Positions 8,033 through 17,926 are shown, counted from the stretch's first letter. The stretch is 37,082 nt of DNA from Neiella marina (GCF_002165625.1 NZ_NGNS01000032.1:1-37082), one strand, 5' to 3'. Program-made: numbers and translations. Notes: generated from the sequence alone by a model not told the origin.

Positions 8033-8755
8033 CTATTCCCACGCATCGGAGACAAACAAATAGCCTTTTTTCCAAACCGTTTTAATGCGGTGAGGCTTGT
8101 GTGGGTTGTCGCCCAACTTCTTGCGCAACCGCGACACCAACATATCAACAGTGCGATCCATACCGTCATAGCCAAAGCCTCGCAAATGGCTAAACAATTC
8201 ATCGCGGCTGAGTATGGTATCGGCTTGCCGAGCAAAAAAGCTCAGCAAATCGATCTCATTGGTGGTCAATTCAATCGCAGCGTTGTTCAACATGACTTCA
8301 CGCTTGTTGGTATTTATGACCAGTTGGCCAAATTGCAGCTCACCTGTCGCTTCAGCGTGCTCACTATCATCACGGTGAACTCGGCGCAGAATGGCATTCA
8401 CTCGCGCCAGCAATAACCTTGGTTGGACTGGCTTACAAATATAATCGTCAGCACCGACTTCAAGGCCGACAACCTGATCAATATCATCGGTACGTGCCGT
8501 TAGCATCAATACCGGCACATCTGACTGCATTCGCAACTGACGGCATACATCGATGCCATTGAGTCCAGGCAACATAATGTCCAAAATCACCGCATCAGGT
8601 TGTGCTTCGATAATTCGCTCAACAGCTCGATCGCCACGTCCTTCCAAGGTGACCTTGAATCCCTGTAACTGAAAATACTCTTGCACCAGAGTCGCCAGCT
8701 CTTCGTCATCTTCGACGACAAAGATATGCCGTGGTTCCGCTTCCGTATCGGTCAT
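8033..8755 (-). CDS. rstA: OmpR-type response regulator, RstA family
   Basis: A 240-residue two-component regulator. The receiver domain (about 9-120) has the acidic pair EDD, the phospho-acceptor D59 in LDIMLPGLNG, T86 and K108. The winged-helix OmpR/PhoB domain occupies about 140-238. The last residues, KKGYLFVSDAWE, closely parallel the end of E. coli RstA (KGYLFAPHAWE). The open frame extends upstream to a TTG at 8824, but ATG 8755 (or 8764) fits the family start; GGAAA lies 10 nt before 8755. It is partner to the kinase downstream and likely regulates the OMP, DUF3019 and mipA genes beside it. Confidence 0.92.
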   Translation of the reverse strand: MTDTEAEPRHIFVVEDDEELATLVQEYFQLQGFKVTLEGRGDRAVERIIEAQPDAVILDIMLPGLNGIDVCRQLRMQSDVPVLMLTARTDDIDQVVGLEVGADDYICKPVQPRLLLARVNAILRRVHRDDSEHAEATGELQFGQLVINTNKREVMLNNAAIELTTNEIDLLSFFARQADTILSRDELFSHLRGFGYDGMDRTVDMLVSRLRKKLGDNPHKPHRIKTVWKKGYLFVSDAWE

Positions 8756-8833
8756 TGAATGCATATTTCCATAGTTGGTAAGCGGCGAGTTCTGAAGGCT
8801 CCTCGCCGCAGTTAAGCTAGCCAAAATTGTGTC

Positions 8834-9526
8834 CTAAAAGCGGTAGGAAATATAGCCACCAATCGCTTTCTCCAATGAGCTATCGCTTTTATAGCCATTG
8901 CGAACCGAATCGAAATCAGTCCAATGAACAAACAACCCCAAATCGGTTTGCGGGCTGTAAGCGTAATTCAAGCCCAAGTTTGCACTGTGGGCTTGGTCCT
9001 GAGTAAAGTCTTCCAAATGGTGATAGCTGTACATCGCTGCAACGCTCCAAGCATCGATCAAGTGGCGTTGAACGCCAATAGAGCCGACAATTTCCTTGCG
9101 ATCTTTGCGCTTCTCTTCATCCCAGTGATTGTAATTCATCGCAAACAACAATGCGGTTTTGGCATCGAATAAATAGCGCCCGCTCAGATCTGCACCATAA
9201 CCAAAGGCATCATCACCACTACTAGTTTCCCGGTAACCGGTTAAACCCGCACCTGTCGTCAACTCCAAACCACTGCCAGTTTCATCGAGCTGATTGATGA
9301 ATCGATAGCGAACGCCCAACAAACCGATGGTGAAGTCATCGGTGACACCATAGGCCAGCATCGGCATCGCAGCCCAACTTTTATCACCATTGCTTTCTTC
9401 ACCGTAGAGCACCGCAGCACCAAGCTGCACTTCGTTATCATCGAGCATCATCGGCGGCAGCAAATCAACAGCCAAGCAAGGGCCAATGCATAGGGTAGAG
9501 ATGGCTGCAGTTAAAAAACGTTTCAT
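8834..9526 (-). CDS. Outer-membrane beta-barrel protein, unknown specificity
   Basis: A 230-residue protein with a signal peptide (about 1-19, ending CLA) and then alternating amphipathic strands rich in Gly, Tyr and Asp. It ends in the aromatic YRF typical of outer-membrane barrels. Strand-like segments such as LGLNYAYSPQTDLGLFVHW suggest roughly 8-10 strands. ATG 9526 has AGGAA 8 nt upstream. It lies 78 bp before rstA on the same strand and after DUF3019, so probably belongs to the same envelope regulon. It is less MipA-like than the neighbouring MipA/OmpV protein and could be a porin-like or scaffold barrel. Confidence 0.75.
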   Translation of the reverse strand: MKRFLTAAISTLCIGPCLAVDLLPPMMLDDNEVQLGAAVLYGEESNGDKSWAAMPMLAYGVTDDFTIGLLGVRYRFINQLDETGSGLELTTGAGLTGYRETSSGDDAFGYGADLSGRYLFDAKTALLFAMNYNHWDEEKRKDRKEIVGSIGVQRHLIDAWSVAAMYSYHHLEDFTQDQAHSANLGLNYAYSPQTDLGLFVHWTDFDSVRNGYKSDSSLEKAIGGYISYRF

Positions 9527-9588
9527 CGAGAGATTCCTTTTTCATTAGGGGACATCAACGCCACTAATGCTATGGAATGACTCGGTTA

Positions 9589-9607
9589 ACATCTTTAACA
9601 AAGATGT
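9589..9607. promoter_or_regulatory. Inverted repeat ACATCTTT-AAC-AAAGATGT upstream of the OMP gene
   Basis: A perfect 8-bp dyad with a 3-nt centre, 63 bp upstream of the beta-barrel gene start, in the 155-bp gap after DUF3019. It is placed like an operator for an internal promoter. It does not match the E. coli RstA box (TACATNTNGTTACA) exactly, so the bound factor is unassigned. Confidence 0.4.
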
Positions 9608-9681
9608 CGCAAGCTGTTGAGCAAATGTCAAAATCTGTCAGCTTCGGCGACAAGATGTGTCGGCAATGACCTCTGCGGTAG

Positions 9682-10143
9682 TTAGAACACCCGCCAAAAC
9701 GCGCGCCGACGCTTGGCTCTCAAGCGCTGTTCCAGAGCCCAAGTGATGGCGACTGTAGTTTGTGCTGCAACAGAACCATCTGGCCCTCTCGTTAACCAGT
9801 ACGTTCGGTCTTGTTCTGATGAAAATGGCAGCGCATGAGTACCTGACCAATCATCGCGCCAGCATCGCAGCGGCTCTGTCAATTGACTATCCCAAAGACA
9901 AAAATGACCGGCTCTTGGCGTTTCCCAAATTAGCGTTAGGTTCATTTCACACAATGATTGGCCCTTCACTAACTCGCACAATGCCGGGCTGGCCTGTAAG
10001 GTCGGGATTTCAGTATTCAGCTCGATGTTGAGAGAATCATCAGTTGCCCCATTACTCTCGCCGGTATTAGCAAACACCGACGCACTAGCAAAGCAACTCA
10101 CGATGGCAAGCAAAACAAAACGATAGCCAGTTAGAACGACCAC
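9682..10143 (-). CDS. DUF3019 exported protein
   Basis: A 153-residue secreted or periplasmic protein with an N-terminal signal peptide (about 1-25, cleaved after SVFA). The body shows the DUF3019 pattern of spaced cysteines and tryptophans: ALCELVKGQSLCEMNLTLIW, then HFCLWDSQLTEPLRCW, suggesting two disulfides in a small beta-sandwich. The tail is strongly basic (RLRAKRRRAFWRVF). The GTG start at 10143 overlaps the end of mipA by 13 bp, so translation is probably coupled. To my knowledge DUF3019 genes often sit with MipA and RstAB-like genes in marine gammaproteobacteria; biochemical function is unknown. Confidence 0.8.
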   Translation of the reverse strand: MVVLTGYRFVLLAIVSCFASASVFANTGESNGATDDSLNIELNTEIPTLQASPALCELVKGQSLCEMNLTLIWETPRAGHFCLWDSQLTEPLRCWRDDWSGTHALPFSSEQDRTYWLTRGPDGSVAAQTTVAITWALEQRLRAKRRRAFWRVF

Positions 10144-10940
10144 AGCACCCCCGCATGAATGCTATAGGTTTCATCTCGCCCGGCAACAATCGGGCTATCA
10201 CTAATTTCATTGCTGACCTTGGCATATCGGGCAAAAGAAATCGCCGACCACTGCTCGTTAATCGGCCGTTCGGCATAAAGTTGAATGCCGCCACGCCAAG
10301 CGCTACTTGCTCGATACTCCGGTAATTGAGCGGATGCCTCATGGCTATCGACACCAAAGTAGTAATCAGTAATGTTGCTATCGAGAAACTCGACAAACAA
10401 CGAGGGGGCAAACAAATAACCAGCCCGATAGATTGGGATCCCCCAGTCAATACTGCCGTAAAGGCCATCATGATTACTCAACGCATCATGCAGCAAACTG
10501 AGCTTCAGCTCAGCACGACCAATTGTGCGGTAGTACTCAAAGCCAACTTCCATCGAGTTGCGCCGTTTATCAATACCATCGAGCAAGTTACCTCGCTCTT
10601 GTGCGCCTTCGGAAATACGCTCAAACAGCGACTCAGCAACTAGGTTAACGACGTTCTTGTCATCTTCGTGGAGGGTATAGCCAATGGTGGTAGAGCGCCG
10701 GTTAACCGGATTGGTCTCGATAAAGAAGCGCTTGTAGTACAAACCGCCGCTAATCACACCATGGATGGTCAACTGCTGGTCGTATTCTTCAATACTTTTA
10801 ACCAGCCCCTGTTCGTAGCTCAGCACCGCGCCAATATCGATTTGCCAATGGAAGTCAGTCTCGGGCGAATTTTGCTCTGCTAGGACCAAGCCACTGACCA
10901 GCAGCAAACAAGCGAGTAAATAGCGCATCACCAGCACCAT
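10131..10940 (-). CDS. mipA: MipA/OmpV-family outer-membrane protein
   Basis: A 269-residue outer-membrane barrel with a signal peptide (about 1-21, ending VLA). Family marks are the YYFGVDSHEASAQLPEYRAS segment (aligned with YYGV-x-P/S-E-A of MipA/OmpV), a SPIV motif near the end, and the terminal aromatic WSF. MipA in E. coli scaffolds murein hydrolase MltA and synthase PBP1B; OmpV in vibrios is an immunogenic porin-like protein. ATG 10940 has AGG 6 nt upstream; M5 is an alternative start. It is first in the run mipA-DUF3019-OMP-rstA-rstB. Confidence 0.87.
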   Translation of the reverse strand: MVLVMRYLLACLLLVSGLVLAEQNSPETDFHWQIDIGAVLSYEQGLVKSIEEYDQQLTIHGVISGGLYYKRFFIETNPVNRRSTTIGYTLHEDDKNVVNLVAESLFERISEGAQERGNLLDGIDKRRNSMEVGFEYYRTIGRAELKLSLLHDALSNHDGLYGSIDWGIPIYRAGYLFAPSLFVEFLDSNITDYYFGVDSHEASAQLPEYRASSAWRGGIQLYAERPINEQWSAISFARYAKVSNEISDSPIVAGRDETYSIHAGVLWSF

Positions 10941-11015
10941 TGCGAACCTGCATTGGGGCTACGACAAGCAAAATATGAGGTGTCGGTCATCTTCCTTGAT
11001 CCTCGGAGGCAAATG

Positions 11016-11040
11016 AAAAGGCCACGTTGAACGTGGCCTT
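11016..11040 (-). terminator. Terminator of ssb
   Basis: An 11-bp self-complementary stem AAGGCCACGTT/AACGTGGCCTT (11018-11040), with four A residues at 11016-11019 giving UUUU on the minus strand, lies 40 bp beyond the ssb stop. Confidence 0.8.
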
Positions 11041-11080
11041 CGACTAAATAACTAAGTCAGTGATCGTTCCTAGACCTAGC

Positions 11081-11632
11081 CTAGAACGGAATATCGTCAT
11101 CAAAATCAACAGAAGGCTCAGCACTGCGTGGCTGTTGGTTTTGTTGCGGCGCTTGTTGGCGCGGAGGCTGGCCACCGGCAGGGGCACCTTGTGGCGCGCC
11201 GTAGTTGCCGCTTTGGTTTTGATAGCCGCCTTGTTGCGGTTGCTGAGCCATTGGCTGACCCATGCCCTGCCCTTGGCCGCCTTGACCACCACCGGCACGA
11301 CCACCGAGCATTTGCATTTGATCGGCAACGATCTCAGTGCTGTAGCGATCCTGGCCGTTCTGATCCTGCCACTTGCGAGTTTGCAGTTTGCCTTCAATAT
11401 AAACTTGCGAGCCCTTGCGGAGGTATTCACCGGCAATTTCACCCAAGCGACGGAACATCACCACGCGGTGCCACTCAGTGCGCTCTTGAGGCTGACCTTG
11501 TTGATCTTTCCAGCTTTCAGAAGTAGCCACCGTAATGTTGGCGACCGCATTGCCGTTTGGCATATAGCGGACCTCTGGATCCTGGCCCAGATTACCAACC
11601 AAAATAACTTTATTGACGCCACGTGTGGCCAT
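11081..11632 (-). CDS. ssb: Single-stranded DNA-binding protein
   Basis: A 183-residue SSB. The OB-fold occupies about 1-112 ([53 protein letters not shown]). A Gly/Gln/Pro-rich disordered linker follows, then the conserved acidic tip DFDDDIPF that recruits replication and repair proteins. It works as a tetramer on single-stranded DNA. ATG 11632 follows AAGGAG by 7 nt; that ribosome site lies inside the last codons of the upstream transporter gene, so the two are probably co-transcribed and coupled. The ssb/uvrA divergence is standard in gammaproteobacteria. Confidence 0.98.
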   Translation of the reverse strand: MATRGVNKVILVGNLGQDPEVRYMPNGNAVANITVATSESWKDQQGQPQERTEWHRVVMFRRLGEIAGEYLRKGSQVYIEGKLQTRKWQDQNGQDRYSTEIVADQMQMLGGRAGGGQGGQGQGMGQPMAQQPQQGGYQNQSGNYGAPQGAPAGGQPPRQQAPQQNQQPRSAEPSVDFDDDIPF

Positions 11633-11633
11633 A

Positions 11634-12998
11634 CTAATTCTCCTTCAATTCTGCCGCAGGGGCATTAATCAACGCCATCACGCGTTGCGCATCAAATTCG
11701 TGCTTGTTTACTTTTAAATAGACAACCTGCTCTTCGGGCACATATACGGCCTCAGCAACACCAGGCTGTTCAAGTAACTGATCGAGCCAGTTACCATTGG
11801 ATTGGGTGACAGCAAAATTCACAGACTTCAGATGATGGCGCTGTTGCAAACCTAATGCAAATACCGCCCAACCTAATAACGCGATCAGCATCGCAATAAA
11901 GACCGCTGTTTGACCATGCCATTGCAACAAACTGCCAGCAACTAATCCGCCAACAAATGCTCCACCAAACTGACAAGAGGTGAAAATTCCCATGGCACTG
12001 CCTTTTTGCCCGGCTGGAGCAAACAAGCTCACCATACTCGGTAAGCCCGCTTCGAGATAATTGAATCCAGCAAAGAACAACACAGCGGCAACCAACAGAA
12101 TTAAGTAGCTTGGTGATGTTACAAACAATGCAGTCGCAGTGGCCATCAGTAAAGCAGAACAGATTAATCCGGCTTTGATTTGGCCCCGCGCATTAAACAC
12201 TTTCATCATTGGGATCAGCAAGACAAAACTGATCAATAAAACTGGCAATAGGCTATGCCACAGCTGGCTACCGCTAGCACTAACCGGAAGTAGCAAACTC
12301 GGCAAGACAGTGAACAAGCAAGTCATGCAAAAATGAATGACCAATACCGCACTGTTGAAGCGCCACAACTGACCATCATGAACCAGTTTCTTCATCAGAG
12401 GCCAACGAGCCGAAGTATCACCTCTTGGCGCCACCGAAGTGGCATCAGGCACCCAGAAGCGGATCACCAAGATCGACAACATTGACAACCCAGCGGTCAA
12501 CCAGAACAAGCCAGCCAAACCAAACGGCCCGGCCACCAGCGGTCCTACGATCAACGCTATAGTGAAGGACAAGCCGATGAACACACCAATCACGGCCATC
12601 ACTTTGGGTCGCTGCTCGTCACTACTGAGGTCCGCCGCCAGCGCCAACAAGGCACTGGATATAGCCCCGGCGCCTTGCAGCGCGCGGCCAATCGTGACCC
12701 AAACAATATGGTCAGCAACCGCAGCAATCACACTACCAATAGCAAAAACCACCAAACCGGCATAAATCACTGGTTTGCGACCAACCCGATCTGACAAATG
12801 CCCCATAGGGATCTGCAAACACGCCTGAGTCAGACCGTAGATGCCAATGGCCAGCCCCATCCAAAACGACGTAAACCCTTGTAGTTCAGGGCCGTAGATG
12901 GCAAAAACCGGCATGATCATGAACAAGCCCAGCATTCGCGTGGCGAATACACTGGCTAAACCCATGGCAGCTTTGCGTTCGGTGGCGGTAAATCCCAT
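11634..12998 (-). CDS. yajR: YajR-like MFS transporter with C-terminal YAM domain
   Basis: A 454-residue twelve-helix major facilitator, the same length as E. coli YajR. The start region ([26 protein letters not shown]) aligns with the YajR N-terminus, and motif A reads [11 protein letters not shown] between helices 2 and 3. A cytosolic ferredoxin-like YAM domain follows helix 12 ([20 protein letters not shown] onward). The substrate of YajR is not established; a proton-driven drug or metabolite exporter is likely. The frame is open to 13127, but ATG 12998 fits the family. No clear ribosome site supports it, and ATG 13073 is an alternative. It overlaps the ssb ribosome site. Confidence 0.88.
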   Translation of the reverse strand: MGFTATERKAAMGLASVFATRMLGLFMIMPVFAIYGPELQGFTSFWMGLAIGIYGLTQACLQIPMGHLSDRVGRKPVIYAGLVVFAIGSVIAAVADHIVWVTIGRALQGAGAISSALLALAADLSSDEQRPKVMAVIGVFIGLSFTIALIVGPLVAGPFGLAGLFWLTAGLSMLSILVIRFWVPDATSVAPRGDTSARWPLMKKLVHDGQLWRFNSAVLVIHFCMTCLFTVLPSLLLPVSASGSQLWHSLLPVLLISFVLLIPMMKVFNARGQIKAGLICSALLMATATALFVTSPSYLILLVAAVLFFAGFNYLEAGLPSMVSLFAPAGQKGSAMGIFTSCQFGGAFVGGLVAGSLLQWHGQTAVFIAMLIALLGWAVFALGLQQRHHLKSVNFAVTQSNGNWLDQLLEQPGVAEAVYVPEEQVVYLKVNKHEFDAQRVMALINAPAAELKEN

Positions 12999-13330
12999 CA
13001 GAGCGATAATCAGGTCGAAAAAATCAAAGTCGCCGATTCTAGCATGTGGTGTAGCACCAATCCACGCAGACATTTGCCTACTCTGCGTGGCGCAACCAGC
13101 TGATTGCTTACCTTGAACGAATCTCATTTACTTTTTGCAATGAAATCAACTAACAACCTTGTTAATCGACAGGTTTACCAGAGACAACTGACGGCCCTGA
13201 ATTGGTGTAATCAATTTGTCGCTTGGTTGTAACGACATTTAGTTGTCTAAAAAAGATCTGAATCAGCGCTGATCATCGTTTCAGATTATGCGATTCTATA
13301 GGGCTTTGGTGCTGAGTAACTGGCGGAATA
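12999..13330. other. Divergent spacer between yajR-like gene and uvrA
   Basis: The stretch holds a possible N-terminal extension of the transporter frame (to 13127). It also has an 8-bp inverted repeat AGACAACT (13182-13189)/AGTTGTCT (13241-13248) 51 nt apart, and the SOS-like site described separately. No other gene is seen. The inverted repeat has no assigned role. Confidence 0.5.
13269..13284 (+). promoter_or_regulatory. Possible LexA (SOS) box upstream of uvrA
   Basis: CTGATCATCGTTTCAG has the exact CTG-N10-CAG spacing of a LexA operator, 46 bp before the uvrA start. Its centre is less AT-rich than the consensus, so repression would be weak if real. uvrA is a known SOS gene in E. coli. 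Confidence 0.4.
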
Positions 13331-16150
13331 ATGGATTCCATCGACATTCGTGGGGCTCGTACCCACAACCTGAAAAATATCAATCTGACGATCCCGCGTG
13401 ACAAACTGGTGGTGATCACCGGCTTATCCGGCTCTGGTAAGTCGTCATTAGCGTTCGACACCCTTTATGCCGAGGGTCAACGACGTTATGTCGAGTCACT
13501 GTCAGCCTATGCGCGCCAGTTTTTGTCACTGATGGAAAAGCCAGATGTTGATGCCATCGAAGGCTTGTCACCTGCCATTTCCATTGAACAAAAATCAACT
13601 TCTCATAACCCTCGATCGACTGTTGGCACCATCACTGAAATCTATGATTACCTGCGCTTGTTGTTCGCCCGAGTTGGTGAACCTCGTTGTCCGCACCACG
13701 ACGAGCCATTAGCCGCCCAAACCGTCAGTCAAATGGTCGATAAAGTGCTTGAGCAGCCCGAGGGCAGTAAGCTCATGTTGCTGGCACCAATCATCAAAGA
13801 GCGCAAAGGCGAGCACATCAAAACACTGCAAAACCTGGCGGCTCAGGGTTTTATCCGCGCCCGTATCGATGGTGAAATCTGCGATTTGTCTGATCCACCA
13901 ACACTAGAGCTGCACAAAAAGCACACCATTGAAGCGGTAGTCGACCGCTTTAAAGTCCGCGAAGGGCTTGAGCTACGGTTGGCTGAGTCGTTTGAATCGG
14001 CATTGGAGTTGTCCGGCGGCACCGCGACTGTGGTAAGCATGGATGATAACAGCACCGAGTTGGTGTTCTCTGCCAACTTTGCTTGTCCGGTCTGTGGCTA
14101 TTCAATGGCCGAACTGGAGCCGCGGATCTTCTCCTTTAACAACCCTGCAGGCGCTTGCCCAACTTGCGATGGCTTGGGTGTGCAACAGTATTTCGACAAT
14201 GACAAAGTGGTCCCCAACGGCGAACTCAGCCTCGCCGGTGGCGCCATCAAAGGCTGGGACAAGCGAAGCTTGTACTACTTCCAGATGCTGCGCGCAGTCG
14301 CCAACCACTTTGACTTCGATCTCAATGAACCATTTGAAAAGCTACCAGCCGATATCCAACACATTGTGTTGCATGGCACTGGCAAACAGAAAATAGAATT
14401 CCAATACGTCAACGATCGCGGAGATATCGTGGTCCGCAACCACGCCTTTGAAGGCGTCATTCCCAATATGGAGCGACGCTACAAAGACACAGAATCAGCC
14501 GCCGTTCGCGAAGACTTATCGAAATACATTTCCAGTCAACCTTGTAGCTCATGTCACGGCAGCCGTTTACGTGAAGAAGCACGGCATGTGTTCGTCAGCG
14601 ACACCACCTTACCAACCGTCACGGAAATGGCTATTGGCGAATGCTTGCGCTTTTTCGACCACCTCGAGCTAACCGGACAGCGGGCACAAATCGCCGAGAA
14701 AATTCTTAAGGAAATTCGCGATCGGTTAAAGTTTTTGGTCAATGTTGGTCTCGACTATCTGAATTTGTCGCGCTCTGCAGACACCCTATCGGGCGGTGAA
14801 GCGCAGCGCATCCGACTGGCTAGCCAGATTGGTGCTGGTTTGGTCGGCGTCATGTACGTACTCGACGAACCCAGTATTGGCCTACATCAACGCGATAATG
14901 AGCGCTTACTGTCAACGCTGAACCACCTGCGCGATTTAGGCAATACCGTGATTGTTGTCGAACACGATGAAGATGCCATTCGCGCCGCTGATTTCGTCAT
15001 TGATATTGGCCCCGGTGCCGGCGTTCATGGCGGTGAGATCATTGCCCAAGGGGACGTCGATGATATTAAGAATACCGTAGAATCACTGACGGGTGATTAC
15101 CTATCCGGTCGCAAGCAGATTGAGATTCCAGCCGAGCGTCACCAACACGACGAACGCTGGATTGAACTCAAAGGTGCCAGCGGCAATAACCTGAAGAACG
15201 TCAATGTCGAATTGCCGATTGGCCTAATGACCTGTGTGACCGGCGTATCTGGTTCGGGTAAATCCACCTTAATTAACGACACTTTATTCCCGATTGCCCA
15301 TAAGATGCTAAACGGCGCCGCTGGCGATGACGTCGCGCCTTACCAGTCGGTGTCTGGTTTGGAGTATCTCGATAAAGTCGTCGATATTGACCAAAGCCCG
15401 ATTGGCCGCACGCCACGTTCGAATCCGGCAACCTATACCGGCATTTTCACGCCAATTCGCGAGCTATTTTCAGGTACCCAAGAAGCCCGCTCGCGCGGCT
15501 ATAAGCCGGGGCGTTTTTCGTTTAACGTCAAAGGCGGCCGTTGTGAAGCGTGCCAGGGTGATGGTGTCATCAAGGTCGAAATGCACTTTTTGCCTGACGT
15601 GTATGTGCCGTGCGATGTCTGTAAGGGCAAGCGTTACAATCGTGAAACACTGGAAATCAAATACAAAGGCAAGAATATCCACGAAGTACTGGATATGACC
15701 GTGGAAGATGCGCGTGAGTTCTTTGATGCAATTCCGGCGGTGTCACGCAAGCTGCAAACGCTGATGGACGTTGGCCTGTCCTACATTCGCCTCGGCCAAT
15801 CGGCCACGACCTTATCGGGTGGTGAAGCCCAGCGAGTGAAGTTATCGCGCGAGCTATCGAAGCGCGACACTGGCCGCACCTTATACATTCTCGATGAACC
15901 AACCACCGGCTTGCACTTCCATGACATCCAATTGCTGCTGACCGTACTGCACCGGCTGCGCGATCATGGCAATACCGTAGTGATCATCGAACACAACTTG
16001 GATGTCATTAAAACAGCCGATTGGATTGTCGATCTCGGCCCCGAGGGCGGCTCTGGCGGCGGCACTATTTTGGTGTCAGGCTCGCCAGAAACAGTTGCCG
16101 ACTGCCAGCAATCGCACACCGCTCGCTTCCTTAAGCCCATGCTGGGCTAA
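13331..16150 (+). CDS. uvrA: Excinuclease ABC subunit A
   Basis: A 939-residue UvrA (E. coli 940), the damage-recognition ATPase of nucleotide excision repair, acting as a dimer that loads UvrB. Both ABC modules are intact: Walker A motifs GLSGSGKSS (near 31) and GVSGSGKST, and signatures [12 protein letters not shown] and [12 protein letters not shown]. Two zinc-finger modules are visible: CPVCG...CPTC, and CEAC...CDVC near [20 protein letters not shown]. The start ATG 13331 gives [17 protein letters not shown] as in E. coli, with GGCGG about 4 nt upstream. It is divergent from yajR/ssb, the usual arrangement. No defects seen. Confidence 0.99.
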   Translation: MDSIDIRGARTHNLKNINLTIPRDKLVVITGLSGSGKSSLAFDTLYAEGQRRYVESLSAYARQFLSLMEKPDVDAIEGLSPAISIEQKSTSHNPRSTVGTITEIYDYLRLLFARVGEPRCPHHDEPLAAQTVSQMVDKVLEQPEGSKLMLLAPIIKERKGEHIKTLQNLAAQGFIRARIDGEICDLSDPPTLELHKKHTIEAVVDRFKVREGLELRLAESFESALELSGGTATVVSMDDNSTELVFSANFACPVCGYSMAELEPRIFSFNNPAGACPTCDGLGVQQYFDNDKVVPNGELSLAGGAIKGWDKRSLYYFQMLRAVANHFDFDLNEPFEKLPADIQHIVLHGTGKQKIEFQYVNDRGDIVVRNHAFEGVIPNMERRYKDTESAAVREDLSKYISSQPCSSCHGSRLREEARHVFVSDTTLPTVTEMAIGECLRFFDHLELTGQRAQIAEKILKEIRDRLKFLVNVGLDYLNLSRSADTLSGGEAQRIRLASQIGAGLVGVMYVLDEPSIGLHQRDNERLLSTLNHLRDLGNTVIVVEHDEDAIRAADFVIDIGPGAGVHGGEIIAQGDVDDIKNTVESLTGDYLSGRKQIEIPAERHQHDERWIELKGASGNNLKNVNVELPIGLMTCVTGVSGSGKSTLINDTLFPIAHKMLNGAAGDDVAPYQSVSGLEYLDKVVDIDQSPIGRTPRSNPATYTGIFTPIRELFSGTQEARSRGYKPGRFSFNVKGGRCEACQGDGVIKVEMHFLPDVYVPCDVCKGKRYNRETLEIKYKGKNIHEVLDMTVEDAREFFDAIPAVSRKLQTLMDVGLSYIRLGQSATTLSGGEAQRVKLSRELSKRDTGRTLYILDEPTTGLHFHDIQLLLTVLHRLRDHGNTVVIIEHNLDVIKTADWIVDLGPEGGSGGGTILVSGSPETVADCQQSHTARFLKPMLG

Positions 16151-16175
16151 ACGAGCCATGGCATATCGACCTTGA

Positions 16176-16197
16176 TTGCGTGACGACTGTCACGCAA
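16176..16197. promoter_or_regulatory. 22-bp palindrome, CRP-like
   Basis: A 9-bp arm TTGCGTGAC and its complement GTCACGCAA flank GACT. It contains GTGA-N6-TCAC with CRP-like spacing, one mismatch per half-site (CGTGA for TGTGA). It lies 96 bp upstream of the CHRD gene and 25 bp after uvrA, so it could instead be a 3'-end stem for uvrA; there is no U-tract. Confidence 0.35.
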
Positions 16198-16217
16198 CCG
16201 AGGTTATGGTGAATACC

Positions 16218-16243
16218 GTCGACCTCTTTGTCGGTCTTTTTTT
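16218..16243 (+). terminator. Probable terminator downstream of uvrA
   Basis: A short stem, CGAC (16220-16223) with GTCG (16230-16233) plus two wobble pairs, precedes a run of seven T residues (16237-16243). The stem is weak but the U-tract is strong. Confidence 0.45.
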
Positions 16244-16293
16244 GACCAGTTGCGTAATAGCACTGCTGGCCAAACAAAAAGGAGCGGCTCACC

Positions 16294-17853
16294 ATGAAAT
16301 ACTTCCTCGCAACATTTGTCACCACCTCAGTATTGCTGCTGGCTGCCTGCGGCGGCGGTGGAGGCGGCGGCTCAAGTAATGCCACCAATGTTGAACCACC
16401 ATCAGAATTTACTCCATCATTGACCTTATCAGTCGAGCTAAATGGAGCACAAAGCGTTCCGGTGGTTGATACCCAAGACACAGCTTCGGCAACCATTGAA
16501 GTTGACGAGAGTCTTTATCAGTTTCGAGCAACTTTAGATATTAGCGACATTGATAATGTCCAAGCGGCTCATATCCACCAAGGCAGAATTGGTGTCAATG
16601 GCGATGTTGCTTTTGCCTTTGAGACAGTGGATGACGACACAATGGCCATTGAAATTACCGACCTATCGGCCGAGTTGATCGACGACATGCTAGACGGCGA
16701 TTGGTACATCAATGTCCACACCGCAACTTATGCCAGTGGTGAAGTGCGCGGCCAGATCGTTAACCCAACAACCGCAGTTGTCACCTTTATGCTCAGTGGT
16801 TCTCAGTCTGTGCCAACAGTAATGACAGATGCCGTTGGTTACGGCTATGCAACCTTGGATAGCAATGGCTATGAAGTTGACTTGAAGGTCCATACCATGG
16901 CGGTCGAAGATGCCACTATGGCCCACATTCATGAAGGATATGTTGGCGAAAATGGTGGTGTTGTGGTGGCATTGGAGCAACACCCAGACGATGCCAATGT
17001 GTGGCAAACACCTGCGGGCGCGATGCTAGATGAAGCCACCGCTATGCGCTTAGTCAGTGGCGGCCACTACGTGAATGTTCACACCCCGGCAAATCCAAGC
17101 GGCGAACTTCGCGGCCAGATTTTGACCGACAATTTTGCCCTGATCACCTTTGATCTCTCCGGTCAGCAGGAAGTGCCGGCGGTAGCAACCACCGCGATGG
17201 GGTATGGTTACGCGACCCTCAACTTATCCGATTACGCCGTCGATTTAAAAGTGCTAACCACCGGCCTGGATAATGCCTCAATGGCCCATATTCATGAGGG
17301 TTATATTGGCGAAAACGGCGGCGTAGTGGTCGCACTAGAGCAACACCCTGACAATACCAATGTATGGCAAACACCCGCGGGCGCCATGCTCGACGAGGCA
17401 ACTGCAATGCGCTTGGCCGATGGCGGTCACTACGTCAATGTCCACAGCCCCGATAACCCCAGCGGCGAGTTGCGAGGACAAATCGTTGGCAATCAGATCA
17501 ACCTGTACACCTTTCCATTGACCGGCGAGCAGGTACTTGGTTCAGTCACGACTTCAGCGATGGGTTATGGCTATGCCACGCTAGACAATGTCACCGGTTT
17601 GTTGCGACTCAGAATTATGACCATGGGCTTAATGGACGCTAGCGCCGCCCACATTCATGAAGGAGAACGAGGGGTATCCGGAGGCGTGGTTGTTGGTTTA
17701 GAGCAAAGTGCCGCAGACACGGCGGTATGGGCGATTCCAGAGAATACCTTACTGGATTCTGCAACAGCGATGCAGCTTAAAAGCGGTGGTCATTACGTTA
17801 ATGTCCACACTCCTGCTTACCCGGGTGGCGAACTTCGTGGACAGATTGAATAA
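16294..17853 (+). CDS. Lipoprotein with four tandem CHRD domains
   Basis: A 519-residue predicted lipoprotein: signal peptide with lipobox LAAC (Cys19), a run of seven glycines, a short linker, then four CHRD repeats at about 43-156, 160-276, 280-397 and 401-519. Each repeat has the AHIHxG motif (92, 210, 331 and 452), a WYIN/HYVNVH strand and a closing GE(V/L)RGQI. CHRD domains were named from chordin and are found in many bacterial surface proteins; the conserved histidines suggest metal binding, but function is unproven. AAGGAG lies 9 nt before ATG 16294. Repeats 2 and 3 are almost identical at protein level. It is probably displayed on the envelope. It is convergent with the GMC gene across a strong hairpin. 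Confidence 0.9.
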   Translation: MKYFLATFVTTSVLLLAACGGGGGGGSSNATNVEPPSEFTPSLTLSVELNGAQSVPVVDTQDTASATIEVDESLYQFRATLDISDIDNVQAAHIHQGRIGVNGDVAFAFETVDDDTMAIEITDLSAELIDDMLDGDWYINVHTATYASGEVRGQIVNPTTAVVTFMLSGSQSVPTVMTDAVGYGYATLDSNGYEVDLKVHTMAVEDATMAHIHEGYVGENGGVVVALEQHPDDANVWQTPAGAMLDEATAMRLVSGGHYVNVHTPANPSGELRGQILTDNFALITFDLSGQQEVPAVATTAMGYGYATLNLSDYAVDLKVLTTGLDNASMAHIHEGYIGENGGVVVALEQHPDNTNVWQTPAGAMLDEATAMRLADGGHYVNVHSPDNPSGELRGQIVGNQINLYTFPLTGEQVLGSVTTSAMGYGYATLDNVTGLLRLRIMTMGLMDASAAHIHEGERGVSGGVVVGLEQSAADTAVWAIPENTLLDSATAMQLKSGGHYVNVHTPAYPGGELRGQIE

Positions 17854-17883
17854 CACGAGCAAGTCCCTAGGCGTCGGACCATA

Positions 17884-17926
17884 ACCCACCACCGAGCGAT
17901 GTAAGTTATCGACTCGGTGTGTGGGT
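17884..17926. terminator. Long hairpin between convergent CHRD and GMC genes
   Basis: ACCCAC-CACCGAG-CGAT (17884-17900) pairs with ATCG-CTCGGTG-GTGGGT (17908-17926) with single-base bulges. It is GC-rich and centrally placed between two converging genes, but has no U-tract on either strand. It is likely a 3'-end structure for one or both transcripts. Confidence 0.5.

Noticed and set aside
11060-11668. 202-residue plus-strand frame opposite ssb
   Set aside because: It is the antisense shadow of the Gly/Gln-rich ssb linker; ssb is unambiguous.
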